Notes under the pieces: model-generated
The model's input: the letters and a program-made list of their open reading frames with translations, nothing else
What the model was told of the DNA's origin: nothing
The model's database searches: none
NCBI GenBank assembly: GCA_011524845.1
Contig: WTJL01000172.1
Span: 1-7,699 of the forward strand
Direction: 5' to 3'
Length of the DNA: 7,699 bases
DNA from: Flavobacteriales bacterium
GTDB lineage: Bacteria; Bacteroidota; Bacteroidia; Flavobacteriales_D; Sanyastnellaceae
Made by a program: the position numbers and the translations under genes
Part shown: positions 1 to 7,071 of the stretch, piece by piece
How the letters are laid out: each line of letters begins with the position of its first letter
Position numbering within the stretch: the first letter of the stretch is position 1

Positions 1-187
1 CCGTCATGTCCCCCTTGATCATGATGTCCATGAGGGCGAGGTCAGGCTTGTGCTTCAGGGCAAGTTCAATGGCCTTTTCTCCGTTGTCCGCCGTGGCCAC
101 CACGTTGTATCCAAGCTTGCCGAGGCAGCGCTCAATGTCTTTCCGAACGATGCTCTCGTCCTCTGTCACCAAAATGTTGATGGCCAT
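1..187 (-). CDS. Response regulator, receiver domain (3' end outside the window)
   Basis: Only the first 62 residues are visible, beginning MAINILVTEDESIV. This is the start of a CheY-like receiver domain: a hydrophobic first strand followed by the acidic pair E9-D10, and the phospho-acceptor aspartate at about D54 in LALMDIMIKGDM. The GDM that follows is typical of receivers paired with PAS/HisKA_2 kinases. The ATG at 187 fits the family, which starts just before the first strand. No Shine-Dalgarno sequence is visible. The gene lies 44 bp downstream of the histidine kinase stop on the same strand, so it is very likely the kinase's cognate partner, receiving phosphate from its H-box. The output domain is beyond the edge, so it cannot be told whether this is a DNA-binding regulator (for example LytTR), an enzyme or a stand-alone receiver. 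Confidence 0.9.
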   Translation of the reverse strand, partial: MAINILVTEDESIVRKDIERCLGKLGYNVVATADNGEKAIELALKHKPDLALMDIMIKGDMT

Positions 188-231
188 GGGTTTGTCTTGC
201 AGGTGTGAATCGTCAGGCGCGTCGTTGAGCC

Positions 232-3159
232 TCACTCAGATGGGGTAAATCTAACCAAAAAGCTGCACCCCTTTCGGCCCTGATCCACGCTCGTTACCAC
301 CAACTCCCCGTCAATTTGTTCGGTCAAAGCCTGGACGAGGTACACCCCAAGAGAGTCGTTCTTGGCAAAGTCCATTCCCGGAGGAAGGCCCACCCCATCG
401 TCGGACACCTCGAGCTCGACAGCACCTCCTTCCACATGTTGAATGCGCAGGGTGATGGTGCCTTGGGCCCGGTCGGGGAACGCGTACTTCAACGAATTGG
501 ACACAAGCTCGTTCGTGATCAAACCGCAGGGAATGGCTTGCTCCAAACTCAAGTACACCTCGTCAAACACCGTTTGAAGCACCACTTCGCAATCGCTGCG
601 CGAGTAACTCTGGATCAAATTCGCACTGAGACGTTGCAGGTATTCGGCAAAACTGATGTTCGCAAAATCGGTGTTGCGGTAGAGCGACTCATGGATGAAA
701 CTCATCGTCGCAATGCGGTTGGTGCTCTCTTCGAGAAGGTTGAGCGTCTCCGGATCTTTCACGAACGACTTCTGCAAATTCAGCATGCTGCTGATCACTT
801 GCAGGTTGTTCTTCACGCGGTGATGCACCTCTTGCAGAAGCACCTCTTTCTCCTTCAGTGCACTTCGGATGGCGCGGTCGATTTCCTTGCGCTCCGTAAT
901 GTCGTAGGCGATGCAACTGATTTCACGTTGGTCTTCTCCCAAACTGACGGGATTCAAGAACACTTGGTACCAACGGCTCTCGCCGTGAACCGTTTTCAAT
1001 GGCAACTCAAACTGTTGAGGTTTGCCCTCCATCGCCCGCAAAAACAGCCGCAGTTGTCCTTGGTAAGGCTCTTCGTCCACCACACGTGAAATCTTCTCAA
1101 TGAACGATTTGGAACCGTCAAACGTCAGCCCAAAGTCGTACTCGAAGATGTTCTTGAAGTTCTTGTTGAAGGCGTTCACCCGGTCGGCGCTGTCCATCGT
1201 GAACATGATCATGTTCTCGGTGGAATCGAAGATGGACTCAAGTTTGGCGCTTTGGGTTTTGGCGCGTCGCTCGTGGAGCAACATGTCGGTGATGTCCAGG
1301 TAAATCCCTCGAACCCCTGTGGGCTTGCCTTTGTCGTTGTGCTGGATGGTCGCCCCACCCAACATGGTCAACACCTTTCCATCGGCCGCGACGAATTCAC
1401 GCTCCACACCCGATTCTGCCAGCGCTTTGATCCACGTTTTGCCTCGTTTGGGCAACCCTTGAATGACGTCGTGCACGGTTCGTTTGGACAACTCCACCTC
1501 GGAATACCCCAAAAGCTCATTGAACGAAGGGTTGGTGTAGGTGAAGAAACCGCTGTCGTCCAGGGTGAAGATGGCGTCATTCGCATTGTCGAGGATGCTT
1601 CTGTACCGTTCCTCACTCGCCTTCAATTCTTCTTGCGCCAGTTTGGCCTCAGTGATGTCACGACCCACCGCCATGGCGCCAAAAATTCCATCTTCCTCAT
1701 CCCGCAACAACGCCACGGTCAGATACATTGGGAACACATCGCCATTCAACCGTCTTCCCACCGTTTCTCCGGAGAAGTTGGCGTTGGTGTAGACATGGTC
1801 TCGAATGCGCTCAGCCTCTGCCTTGGTCGCCACAAAATTCCTGAATTGGTATTGGTCAGGATCAGCACCAAACTCCAACCCAAACTCCACAGCAAAGGCC
1901 TGGTTGTACTGGGTCAACGCACCCTCCTCGTTGAACGCCACAATCATGTCAATGGACGACTCAATGATGCTTCGGTTGAGAAGTTCCGCATCGGCGAGCC
2001 TCAATTGGGTGGCTTTGTGCCGCTCGATTTCTTCCTTCAAGAGGTGGTTCGCCTCCTCGGCCAACGTGGCCCGCATCTGCTCTCGAATCAACGCCACCCT
2101 GGTCCGCAAATCCGTCAAGGTGACCTGCACAGCCGGCGACCGGTCGTGGAACGACAACGTCATGCGAATGCCTACTTCCACCACATCCTTGTCTGCCGTG
2201 GTCATCCGCACCTCTCGGTACGGTGGCCGTTCACCCCGTTCCACCAACCGAATGTCTTCTTGCAACACCGCTTGGTCGTCCTCGTGAAACAAGGAGACAA
2301 ACATCTCATCGTACACCTCGTCCTCCATCCGCGCACCCATCAAGTCCAAAACCCCTGGGTTGCTGTACTTCACCTTGCCATCCACCATGAGAAGCAATCC
2401 CATGGGGCTGGTCTCCACCAACATTCGAAAACGCTCCTTGGTTTGGAGCAAATCCAATTCTGTGCGCTTCCGTTCGGTGATGTCGTACACCATCAACACC
2501 GTTTGGTTGGTGGTGGAATCTGTGGAACGTGTGGCTTCGAGGTGAATGGTTCTCCCTTGTTGGGTGATGCCTTGAAGCTCCACCCTCGAGCGTGCGAATT
2601 TCCGGGCACCCAACCGTTGCCAATCCCTTGGATTCACCAACGACAGAATGTCCTCGCCAATGGGCAGTTCTTTCCAACCAAAGAGAATGGCAAATTGCTC
2701 GTTGGCGTCGACGATTTGGTTGCCTTCCAAAAACGCAATGCCCTCCATGGCGTGACGGGCCAGGGATCGGAAGCGTTGTTCGCTGTCGCGGATGACCTGC
2801 TCGTACACCATCCGTTCGCTGATGTCGCGAATTTGAAGCAACAACGTGCCGTCCCCCACTGGAACTGCCTTCCATTCCGCATCGAATGCTGAGCCCGTCT
2901 GACGCAATGCCCGGCAGCGCATCTTGGCTGGCTGTCCTTTTTGGGCGCGCTCAACTTTGGCTTCGAACAATCCCCGTTCATCCCCTTCCAACACCCACAT
3001 GCCACCTTGAACCTCCCACACGCGTTCCACGCCTGCATTTTTCGATGTCCAGTCCAACATGCGACACGCCTGCGAATTCCAAGCCACGGGCTTTCCAGCA
3101 TCCACCAAAATCATGGCTTCAGGGCAAGCTTCGAGAAGCTGGAGTTGGGCTTTCGTCAT
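232..3159 (-). CDS. Multi-PAS sensor histidine kinase, HisKA_2 type, cytoplasmic
   Basis: A 975-residue kinase that should sense a signal through PAS domains, autophosphorylate and pass phosphate to the response regulator 44 bp downstream. I count about six PAS/PAC modules at roughly 1-118, 125-232, 240-355, 392-508, 515-628 and 635-758. Most end in a recognisable PAC strand such as RDISER, YDITER, GRDITEA or LDITD; the third is the weakest. A charged stretch at 357-395 looks like coiled coil. The dimerisation/phospho-acceptor region follows: EVHHRVKNNLQ at 777-787, with the likely phosphorylated His at 780, characteristic of HisKA_2. The ATPase domain has an N-box (NELVSNSLKYAF, N883), a G1 box (DDGVGLP, 920-926) and a G2-like SLGVYLV at 936-942. 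There is no signal peptide or membrane segment, so it is cytoplasmic; the ligand or cofactor of the PAS domains cannot be read from sequence. The start at 3159 lies 4 bp after the stop of the MORN gene, implying co-transcription and possibly coupled translation. Confidence 0.95.
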   Translation of the reverse strand: MTKAQLQLLEACPEAMILVDAGKPVAWNSQACRMLDWTSKNAGVERVWEVQGGMWVLEGDERGLFEAKVERAQKGQPAKMRCRALRQTGSAFDAEWKAVPVGDGTLLLQIRDISERMVYEQVIRDSEQRFRSLARHAMEGIAFLEGNQIVDANEQFAILFGWKELPIGEDILSLVNPRDWQRLGARKFARSRVELQGITQQGRTIHLEATRSTDSTTNQTVLMVYDITERKRTELDLLQTKERFRMLVETSPMGLLLMVDGKVKYSNPGVLDLMGARMEDEVYDEMFVSLFHEDDQAVLQEDIRLVERGERPPYREVRMTTADKDVVEVGIRMTLSFHDRSPAVQVTLTDLRTRVALIREQMRATLAEEANHLLKEEIERHKATQLRLADAELLNRSIIESSIDMIVAFNEEGALTQYNQAFAVEFGLEFGADPDQYQFRNFVATKAEAERIRDHVYTNANFSGETVGRRLNGDVFPMYLTVALLRDEEDGIFGAMAVGRDITEAKLAQEELKASEERYRSILDNANDAIFTLDDSGFFTYTNPSFNELLGYSEVELSKRTVHDVIQGLPKRGKTWIKALAESGVEREFVAADGKVLTMLGGATIQHNDKGKPTGVRGIYLDITDMLLHERRAKTQSAKLESIFDSTENMIMFTMDSADRVNAFNKNFKNIFEYDFGLTFDGSKSFIEKISRVVDEEPYQGQLRLFLRAMEGKPQQFELPLKTVHGESRWYQVFLNPVSLGEDQREISCIAYDITERKEIDRAIRSALKEKEVLLQEVHHRVKNNLQVISSMLNLQKSFVKDPETLNLLEESTNRIATMSFIHESLYRNTDFANISFAEYLQRLSANLIQSYSRSDCEVVLQTVFDEVYLSLEQAIPCGLITNELVSNSLKYAFPDRAQGTITLRIQHVEGGAVELEVSDDGVGLPPGMDFAKNDSLGVYLVQALTEQIDGELVVTSVDQGRKGCSFLVRFTPSE

Positions 3160-3163
3160 GTGT

Positions 3164-4717
3164 TCAGTTGCTCTTCAGCTTGCCGTCGCGACGTTTGTCC
3201 ACCTTCGAACCGTCCACCTTGCGCAGCTTGCCGTACCGGTAAATGTACTCGTGCAAGACGGATCCCTGTGCATCGTACAAGCGCCATTTCTTGTGTTTGG
3301 CGCCTCCTTCATACCTCCCTTCTTCCTCCAACACCCCATTGGGATGCCATGTGCGGTGCCTTCCCGAGGGCTGGCCAAGGGAAAATTCACCTTCAAACTG
3401 TCGCTTGCCACTTCCGTACGTGTGGACCCACAACCCATCTTTTTGGCCCAACACATAACGACCTTCCTCCAGGTGGTCGTTGACCCTCAAGCGCCACACT
3501 CCATCCCGTTCTCCATCCACGTATTGACCAGATACAATGGCCTCACCTGCAGTGTCCAATTCTAGGAACTCGCCGTCCAACTTGCCCACATGGTGTTCCT
3601 CCAATCGATGAATGTTCCCACCTGGATACCACCACGTCCATCGACCGTGAACCTTTCCGGACCGGTAACTTCCCTCCTGCTCTTTTTCCCCAGATTCCCT
3701 GTAGAACACCCACACACCTTCTCGCAGGTCGTTCTCGTACCTGCCTTCTGATTTCAAAGAACCACTGGGCCAGTAATCCTTCCATGGACCCTCTCGAGTG
3801 CCATCTTTCAGCGTGATGCCTTCCGCCACCAACGCATCGTTGGCAAACACGGAACCTCCCACCACTTCACCTTGGTTGTCAAACCTCCTGGCCACCCCTT
3901 GTTTCACCCCATCCACGTACGTCACGGTTTCGGAAAGGGTACCGTCTTCCCTTCTGATTTCTTGCAGCTCAATCACCGGTTCTCTGGACTCTTCTTGCAC
4001 CACTTCTTCCCCAAACAGGAACTCCCTCACACGAACCAAACTGCCCCTGGCATCGAAGTACTGAAACACCCCATGGGCCAAACCATCCACATAGAATCCA
4101 GTCTCAAGCAGGCGTCCAGTGGGGTGAAACACCTTCCATGGACCTTCTTTCAGCCCTTGATCGTTGAACCGATTGAACGATTCGGAGGCCACCAACCTGT
4201 CGTTCTTGAACCATCGGTAACCGTGTGGTTCGTTCTTCACGTTGAACAACGTGGCCTTTCCTTCCCTCTCGTCCTTTTCAAACGGAACAACCATGCGCTT
4301 GGATCCATCTTTTCTGAACGTCGTGGACCATTGCTCGCGCATTCCACGGTTCCAAAACACAGAATCTGTCAATGCACCATCTGTCCAAAGGGTTTGCCAT
4401 CCGTGTTTCTGACCTTGGTCGTATTCCGACGTTTCTCGCAAGCCTCCTTCGTTGTAAAATCGCCACTGTCCATGAGGCTTGTTGTTCCTGCGCGCTCCCT
4501 CGCTGAGCAACACCCCCTGATCGCTGAAGCTCTTCCACACACCCGCAGGCACGCCCTCCACCAAACACCCTTCACTCGCCACGGATCCATTCGCATGCTT
4601 GAACGTCGTCCAAACACACCCTTTCAAATCTGGTTGGGCCCAGCTCCAAATGGGTTGTCCACACAGTACAATGAAAATGAATTTTTTAAAAAAAGAAGAG
4701 GTAGTGGTAGTAGGCAT
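3164..4717 (-). CDS. Exported MORN-repeat (YwqK-like) protein
   Basis: A 517-residue protein. Residues 1-27 form a signal peptide: FFKK n-region, hydrophobic FIFIVLCG, then SWA before Q28. The frame stays open upstream to about 4966, but that extension looks non-coding and would bury the signal peptide, so I chose the ATG at 4717. From about residue 35 to 505 the protein is built of some 16 degenerate units of 22-24 residues with the pattern G-x-W-x-x-(Y/F)-x-x-x-G-x-(L/K)-x-x-E-G-x-Y-x-x-G, for example GVWVFYRESGEKEQEGSYRS. This matches the MORN_2 repeat of proteins annotated as YwqK-family antitoxins; that label rarely means a real toxin-antitoxin pair, and no toxin gene is adjacent. An acidic insert at about 236-257 (EEVVQEE...) interrupts the array. 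The tail is basic (KRRDGKLKSN). Expected location is periplasm or cell surface; such arrays form long beta-sheets likely used for binding. First gene of the operon with the kinase and regulator. Confidence 0.88.
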   Translation of the reverse strand: MPTTTTSSFFKKFIFIVLCGQPIWSWAQPDLKGCVWTTFKHANGSVASEGCLVEGVPAGVWKSFSDQGVLLSEGARRNNKPHGQWRFYNEGGLRETSEYDQGQKHGWQTLWTDGALTDSVFWNRGMREQWSTTFRKDGSKRMVVPFEKDEREGKATLFNVKNEPHGYRWFKNDRLVASESFNRFNDQGLKEGPWKVFHPTGRLLETGFYVDGLAHGVFQYFDARGSLVRVREFLFGEEVVQEESREPVIELQEIRREDGTLSETVTYVDGVKQGVARRFDNQGEVVGGSVFANDALVAEGITLKDGTREGPWKDYWPSGSLKSEGRYENDLREGVWVFYRESGEKEQEGSYRSGKVHGRWTWWYPGGNIHRLEEHHVGKLDGEFLELDTAGEAIVSGQYVDGERDGVWRLRVNDHLEEGRYVLGQKDGLWVHTYGSGKRQFEGEFSLGQPSGRHRTWHPNGVLEEEGRYEGGAKHKKWRLYDAQGSVLHEYIYRYGKLRKVDGSKVDKRRDGKLKSN

Positions 4718-4809
4718 GTGGATGGCGGGGAAAACTCGCAATGGGCAGGCCTTGGATTTCACAATGTCCACGGCCCATTCACAAAGTTCAGAAGCAGTTG
4801 TTGAATTTA

Positions 4810-4830
4810 AAGCCTTGAGGACAAAGGCTT
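4810..4830. repeat. Short perfect hairpin, 7-bp stem
   Basis: AAGCCTT at 4810-4816 and AAGGCTT at 4824-4830 are perfect inverted repeats separated by 7 nt (GAGGACA). On the minus strand this lies about 93 nt upstream of the MORN gene start, so it could sit in its 5' leader or be an operator half-site pair. No T-tract follows on either strand, so it is not a standard intrinsic terminator. Stems of this size also arise by chance. Confidence 0.35.
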
Positions 4831-4948
4831 GACCACGGTTTTGCACACGTTGTGGATGAGACGTTGGTTGGGAAAGTTGGACCATGTCGTCCTGTGCACA
4901 ACCTCGCGTCAAACTGAGCAAAACACGTGTGAAAGTCAGCTCTTGAAA

Positions 4949-5003
4949 ATTTGGAAAGAGACCCAAGCCACTGGCTTAGGTGAAGAGAAGTGGCTTTCCA
5001 AAT
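4949..5003. promoter_or_regulatory. Nested inverted repeats, candidate operator or leader structure
   Basis: Three overlapping symmetries lie within 55 bp. The outer pair is perfect: ATTTGGAAAG (4949-4958) against CTTTCCAAAT (4994-5003). Inside it is an almost perfect 21-bp palindrome, ACCCAAGCCA (4961-4970), a central C, and TGGCTTAGGT (4972-4981), with one mismatch in ten pairs. A third, competing pairing joins AAGCCACT (4965-4972) to AGTGGCTT (4989-4996) and excludes the other two. It ends 58 bp before the rpiB start and lies about 230 bp from the MORN start. It could be a two-site operator for a dimeric regulator serving both genes, or a switching RNA leader of the rpiB transcript. There is no T-run, so it is not an obvious terminator. 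That the repeats exist is certain; their function is inference. Confidence 0.5.
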
Positions 5004-5061
5004 AAAGTTCTTCTTCGCTACCCACAGGTTCATGAACGGGGGATGTGGGTATTTTCGTGGC

Positions 5062-7071
5062 ATGATTGTCAGCATTGGATGCGACCATGCAGGACCTGAA
5101 TTGAAGGCCCGCATCGCACAACACCTCGAAAGCCAAGGACACCAGATGTTGAACCGAGGCACAGACTCCTCCGACAGCGTTGATTACCCAGACCATGCCC
5201 ATGCTGTGGCAGAAGATGTGGCAGGGGAACACGCTGGGTTGGGCATCTTGATCTGCGGCTCTGCCAACGGTGTGGCCATGACGGCCAACAAGCACAGCGA
5301 CGTTCGGGCGTGCATTGCCTGGACTCCAGAAGTGGCTGCCCTTGGACGTCAGCACAACAACGCCAATGTTCTGTGCATTCCTGCGCGTTTTGTCTCTGAG
5401 GAAACAGCGCTGGCCATGGTGGATGCCTTTTTCTCTTCGGAATTCGAAGGTGGACGTCATGCCCGACGCGTGGGAAAGATCGCCTGCGCCATGGTGGCCA
5501 TGTTCGCATTGGTGACCTCGGGCTGGGCCCAACGTGATTTGACAGACCCAGGTTTTGTGAATTCAGTCACCATGGACGAGAAGCAGCTCAAGGTGCATTT
5601 GAGCATTCTCGCTAGCGATGGATTTGAGGGAAGAGAAACGGGTGAACCCGGCCAACGAAAGGCAGCATCGTACCTCGAGGCGTACTATGCGTCTCTGGGA
5701 TTCGAGCCTTGCAACGAGGGCTCGTTCTTTCAACAAGTCCCCATGTTGAACACCCAAATCAAGGGTGGAACCCTGTCGGTTGGCAACGACACGTTGGTGT
5801 TGGCAGAAGACTTTTTGGTCTACCCTGGATTGGAGGTGACATCGTTGGTGGAAGAGCCGTTGACGTTTGTGGGATATGGCATTCAAGAAGGAAAGTGGAA
5901 CGACTACAAGAAGTACAAGGGTGGCGGAGTTGTGCTTTTCTTGGATGGAGAACCGACGGATGCAGAGGGCAAAGCTCTGTTGTCAGAGGACGGCTCTGAA
6001 ACGGTGTGGGGCGAGTCTTTGGGCCAAAAAAGAGAGCTCGCCGTGGACATGGGTGCCAAGGCTGTGGTCGTCGTGATGGACGACGAGGCCTTTGGAATGC
6101 GGTCGAGCCGAATGAAGCGTTGGATGCTGCGAAAGTCGACCACGCTGAACCGTGAGAAGGAAGGGGAAGGCACCAACCTCCCCACCCTGTTTGTGCCTGC
6201 ATCCAAGGTGGATGCGTGGTTGTCAGGAAGCAAAGTGGGATCGTTGGAAACGTATCGGTCCAAGTGCGCCACAGGAAAGTCGTCGAAGGCTGTCCAATTG
6301 GAATCTCCTTTTGGGTTGTCCATTGACCAGCTTCGGTCAGAATTCGAAGCAGAAAACGTCTTGGCGTTTTTGGAAGGCTCAGATCCTGAACTCAAAGACG
6401 AAGTGATCGTCATCACCTCACACTACGACCACGTGGGGATCATCGACGGCGAAATTCACAACGGGGCAGACGACGACGGCTCGGGCACGGTGACGGTGAT
6501 GGAGTTGGCTCGGCAGTTTGTGAAGTTGGGCGAAGACAGAGACCTCCGTCCCCGACGCAGCGTGCTGTTCATGAACGTGGTGGGTGAAGAAAAAGGTCTG
6601 CTCGGCAGCGAATACTACGCCGACCACCCCGTGTTTCCCCTTGCGAACACCGTGGCCAATTTGAACATCGACATGATTGGCCGCACCGACGCCGACCATG
6701 AAGACGACCCGCGGTACGTGTACCTCATTGGAGCGGACAAGTTGAGTTCAGAGCTTCACGAAGTGAGTGAATACTGCAACGAGACGTACACCAACCTCGC
6801 CTTGGATTACACGTACAACGCACCAGACGACCCCAACCGGTTCTACTACCGGAGCGACCACTACAACTTTGCGAAGAACAACATCCCCGTGATCTTCTAT
6901 TTCACAGGCGTTCACGAGGATTACCACAAGCCGGGCGACGATTGGGACAAGATCATGTACCCCAAAATGGCGGAAATCGGCAAGTTGGTGTTCCACACGG
7001 CGTGGCACTTGGCCAACATGGATCAGCGCATTGTGGTCGACAAAGTCAACGACTTCCCGAGCGACCGCTGA
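5062..7071 (+). CDS. rpiB: RpiB - M28 zinc peptidase in-frame fusion
   Basis: One uninterrupted 669-residue frame. Residues 1-142 are a complete ribose-5-phosphate isomerase B, which interconverts ribose-5-P and ribulose-5-P in the pentose phosphate pathway. Residues corresponding to E. coli His10, Cys66, His99, Asn100, Arg133 and Arg137 are present as H9, C65, H98, N99, R132 and R136. Residues 139-156 form a hydrophobic segment ending SGWA before Q157, like a signal peptide. The rest is an M28 aminopeptidase-like domain with all expected metal and catalytic residues: H454 and D456 (SHYDH), D470 (GADDDGSG), E509/E510 (GEEKG), D537 (NIDMIGR) and H622 (DYHKPGDD). A PA-type insert spans about 250-415. 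The ATG at 5062 starts directly before the first RpiB strand; earlier in-frame starts at 4990 (GTG) and 5032 add sequence unlike RpiB. The peptidase half should act outside the cytoplasm, the isomerase inside, which makes the fusion odd. Its 3' end overlaps the convergent TlpA-like gene by 26 bp. Confidence 0.9.
   Translation: MIVSIGCDHAGPELKARIAQHLESQGHQMLNRGTDSSDSVDYPDHAHAVAEDVAGEHAGLGILICGSANGVAMTANKHSDVRACIAWTPEVAALGRQHNNANVLCIPARFVSEETALAMVDAFFSSEFEGGRHARRVGKIACAMVAMFALVTSGWAQRDLTDPGFVNSVTMDEKQLKVHLSILASDGFEGRETGEPGQRKAASYLEAYYASLGFEPCNEGSFFQQVPMLNTQIKGGTLSVGNDTLVLAEDFLVYPGLEVTSLVEEPLTFVGYGIQEGKWNDYKKYKGGGVVLFLDGEPTDAEGKALLSEDGSETVWGESLGQKRELAVDMGAKAVVVVMDDEAFGMRSSRMKRWMLRKSTTLNREKEGEGTNLPTLFVPASKVDAWLSGSKVGSLETYRSKCATGKSSKAVQLESPFGLSIDQLRSEFEAENVLAFLEGSDPELKDEVIVITSHYDHVGIIDGEIHNGADDDGSGTVTVMELARQFVKLGEDRDLRPRRSVLFMNVVGEEKGLLGSEYYADHPVFPLANTVANLNIDMIGRTDADHEDDPRYVYLIGADKLSSELHEVSEYCNETYTNLALDYTYNAPDDPNRFYYRSDHYNFAKNNIPVIFYFTGVHEDYHKPGDDWDKIMYPKMAEIGKLVFHTAWHLANMDQRIVVDKVNDFPSDR
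5470..5529 (+). other. Signal-peptide-like segment at the RpiB/M28 junction, with possible internal GTG start
   Basis: Starting at the GTG of codon 137, the frame would read MGKIACAMVAMFALVTSGWA then Q: a lysine-containing n-region, a hydrophobic core of about 12 residues and a small-residue cleavage site after A156. This would be a good stand-alone signal peptide for the peptidase, about 20 residues long. In the fused reading, RHARRVGK of the isomerase C-terminus is the n-region. In-frame ATGs at 5491 and 5500 would leave too short a hydrophobic core without a positive charge. No Shine-Dalgarno sequence supports the GTG, but such sites are often absent in Bacteroidota. The export character of the segment is well supported; internal initiation is inference. 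Confidence 0.55.

Larger units (their letters stand above)
4718..5061. other. Divergent intergenic region, 344 bp, no gene seen
   Basis: This gap separates the leftward MORN/kinase operon from the rightward rpiB-peptidase gene, so it should hold both promoters. I found no credible small ORF: the frames open here are extensions of neighbours or shadows, with no family resemblance. I found no exact match to the Bacteroidota promoter element TAnnTTTG on either strand. The nearest plus-strand match, AAAATTTG at 4946-4953, has one mismatch and no clear -33 partner. The region contains a short hairpin (4810-4830) and the nested inverted repeats at 4949-5003, annotated separately. No tRNA-like fold or recognised riboswitch was seen. 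Confidence 0.7.

Noticed and set aside
316..1089. A 257-codon plus-strand open frame opposite the kinase core
   Set aside because: Shadow of the HisKA_2/ATPase coding region, in the same relative frame as the longer antisense frame; no family resemblance.
1252..2892. A 546-codon plus-strand open frame opposite the kinase gene
   Set aside because: It is antisense to strong PAS/kinase coding sequence. Its translation is rich in His, Gln, Val and Leu with no recognisable domain, which is typical of the reverse frame of a GC-rich gene.
3164..4717. MORN/YwqK protein as the antitoxin of a toxin-antitoxin system
   Set aside because: It carries a signal peptide and its neighbours are a kinase and a regulator. 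No toxin-like small gene is adjacent, so the YwqK antitoxin label reflects homology naming only.
3872..4804. A 310-codon plus-strand open frame opposite the MORN gene
   Set aside because: Antisense shadow of the repeat gene. Its apparent periodicity simply mirrors the MORN repeats.
4718..4966. Upstream extension of the MORN gene to a 600-residue protein
   Set aside because: The extra 83 residues look non-coding and would place a clear signal peptide in the middle of the protein; the ATG at 4717 is a better start.
5050..5057. TATTTTCG as a Bacteroidota -7 promoter element (TAnnTTTG) for rpiB
   Set aside because: It has one mismatch, lies only 4 bp from the start codon and would require a leaderless transcript; no -33 element is clear.
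4990..5061. N-terminal extension of RpiB from GTG 4990 or ATG 5032
   Set aside because: RpiB proteins begin immediately before the first beta strand (IVSIGCDHAG), which fits the ATG at 5062. The extension also runs into the inverted-repeat region.
5459..5515. A frameshift at the RpiB/M28 junction with a separate ATG start for the peptidase
   Set aside because: Both alternative frames hit stops within about 70 bp and encode neither an RpiB tail nor a signal peptide. The family-matching residues on both sides of the junction are in one frame.
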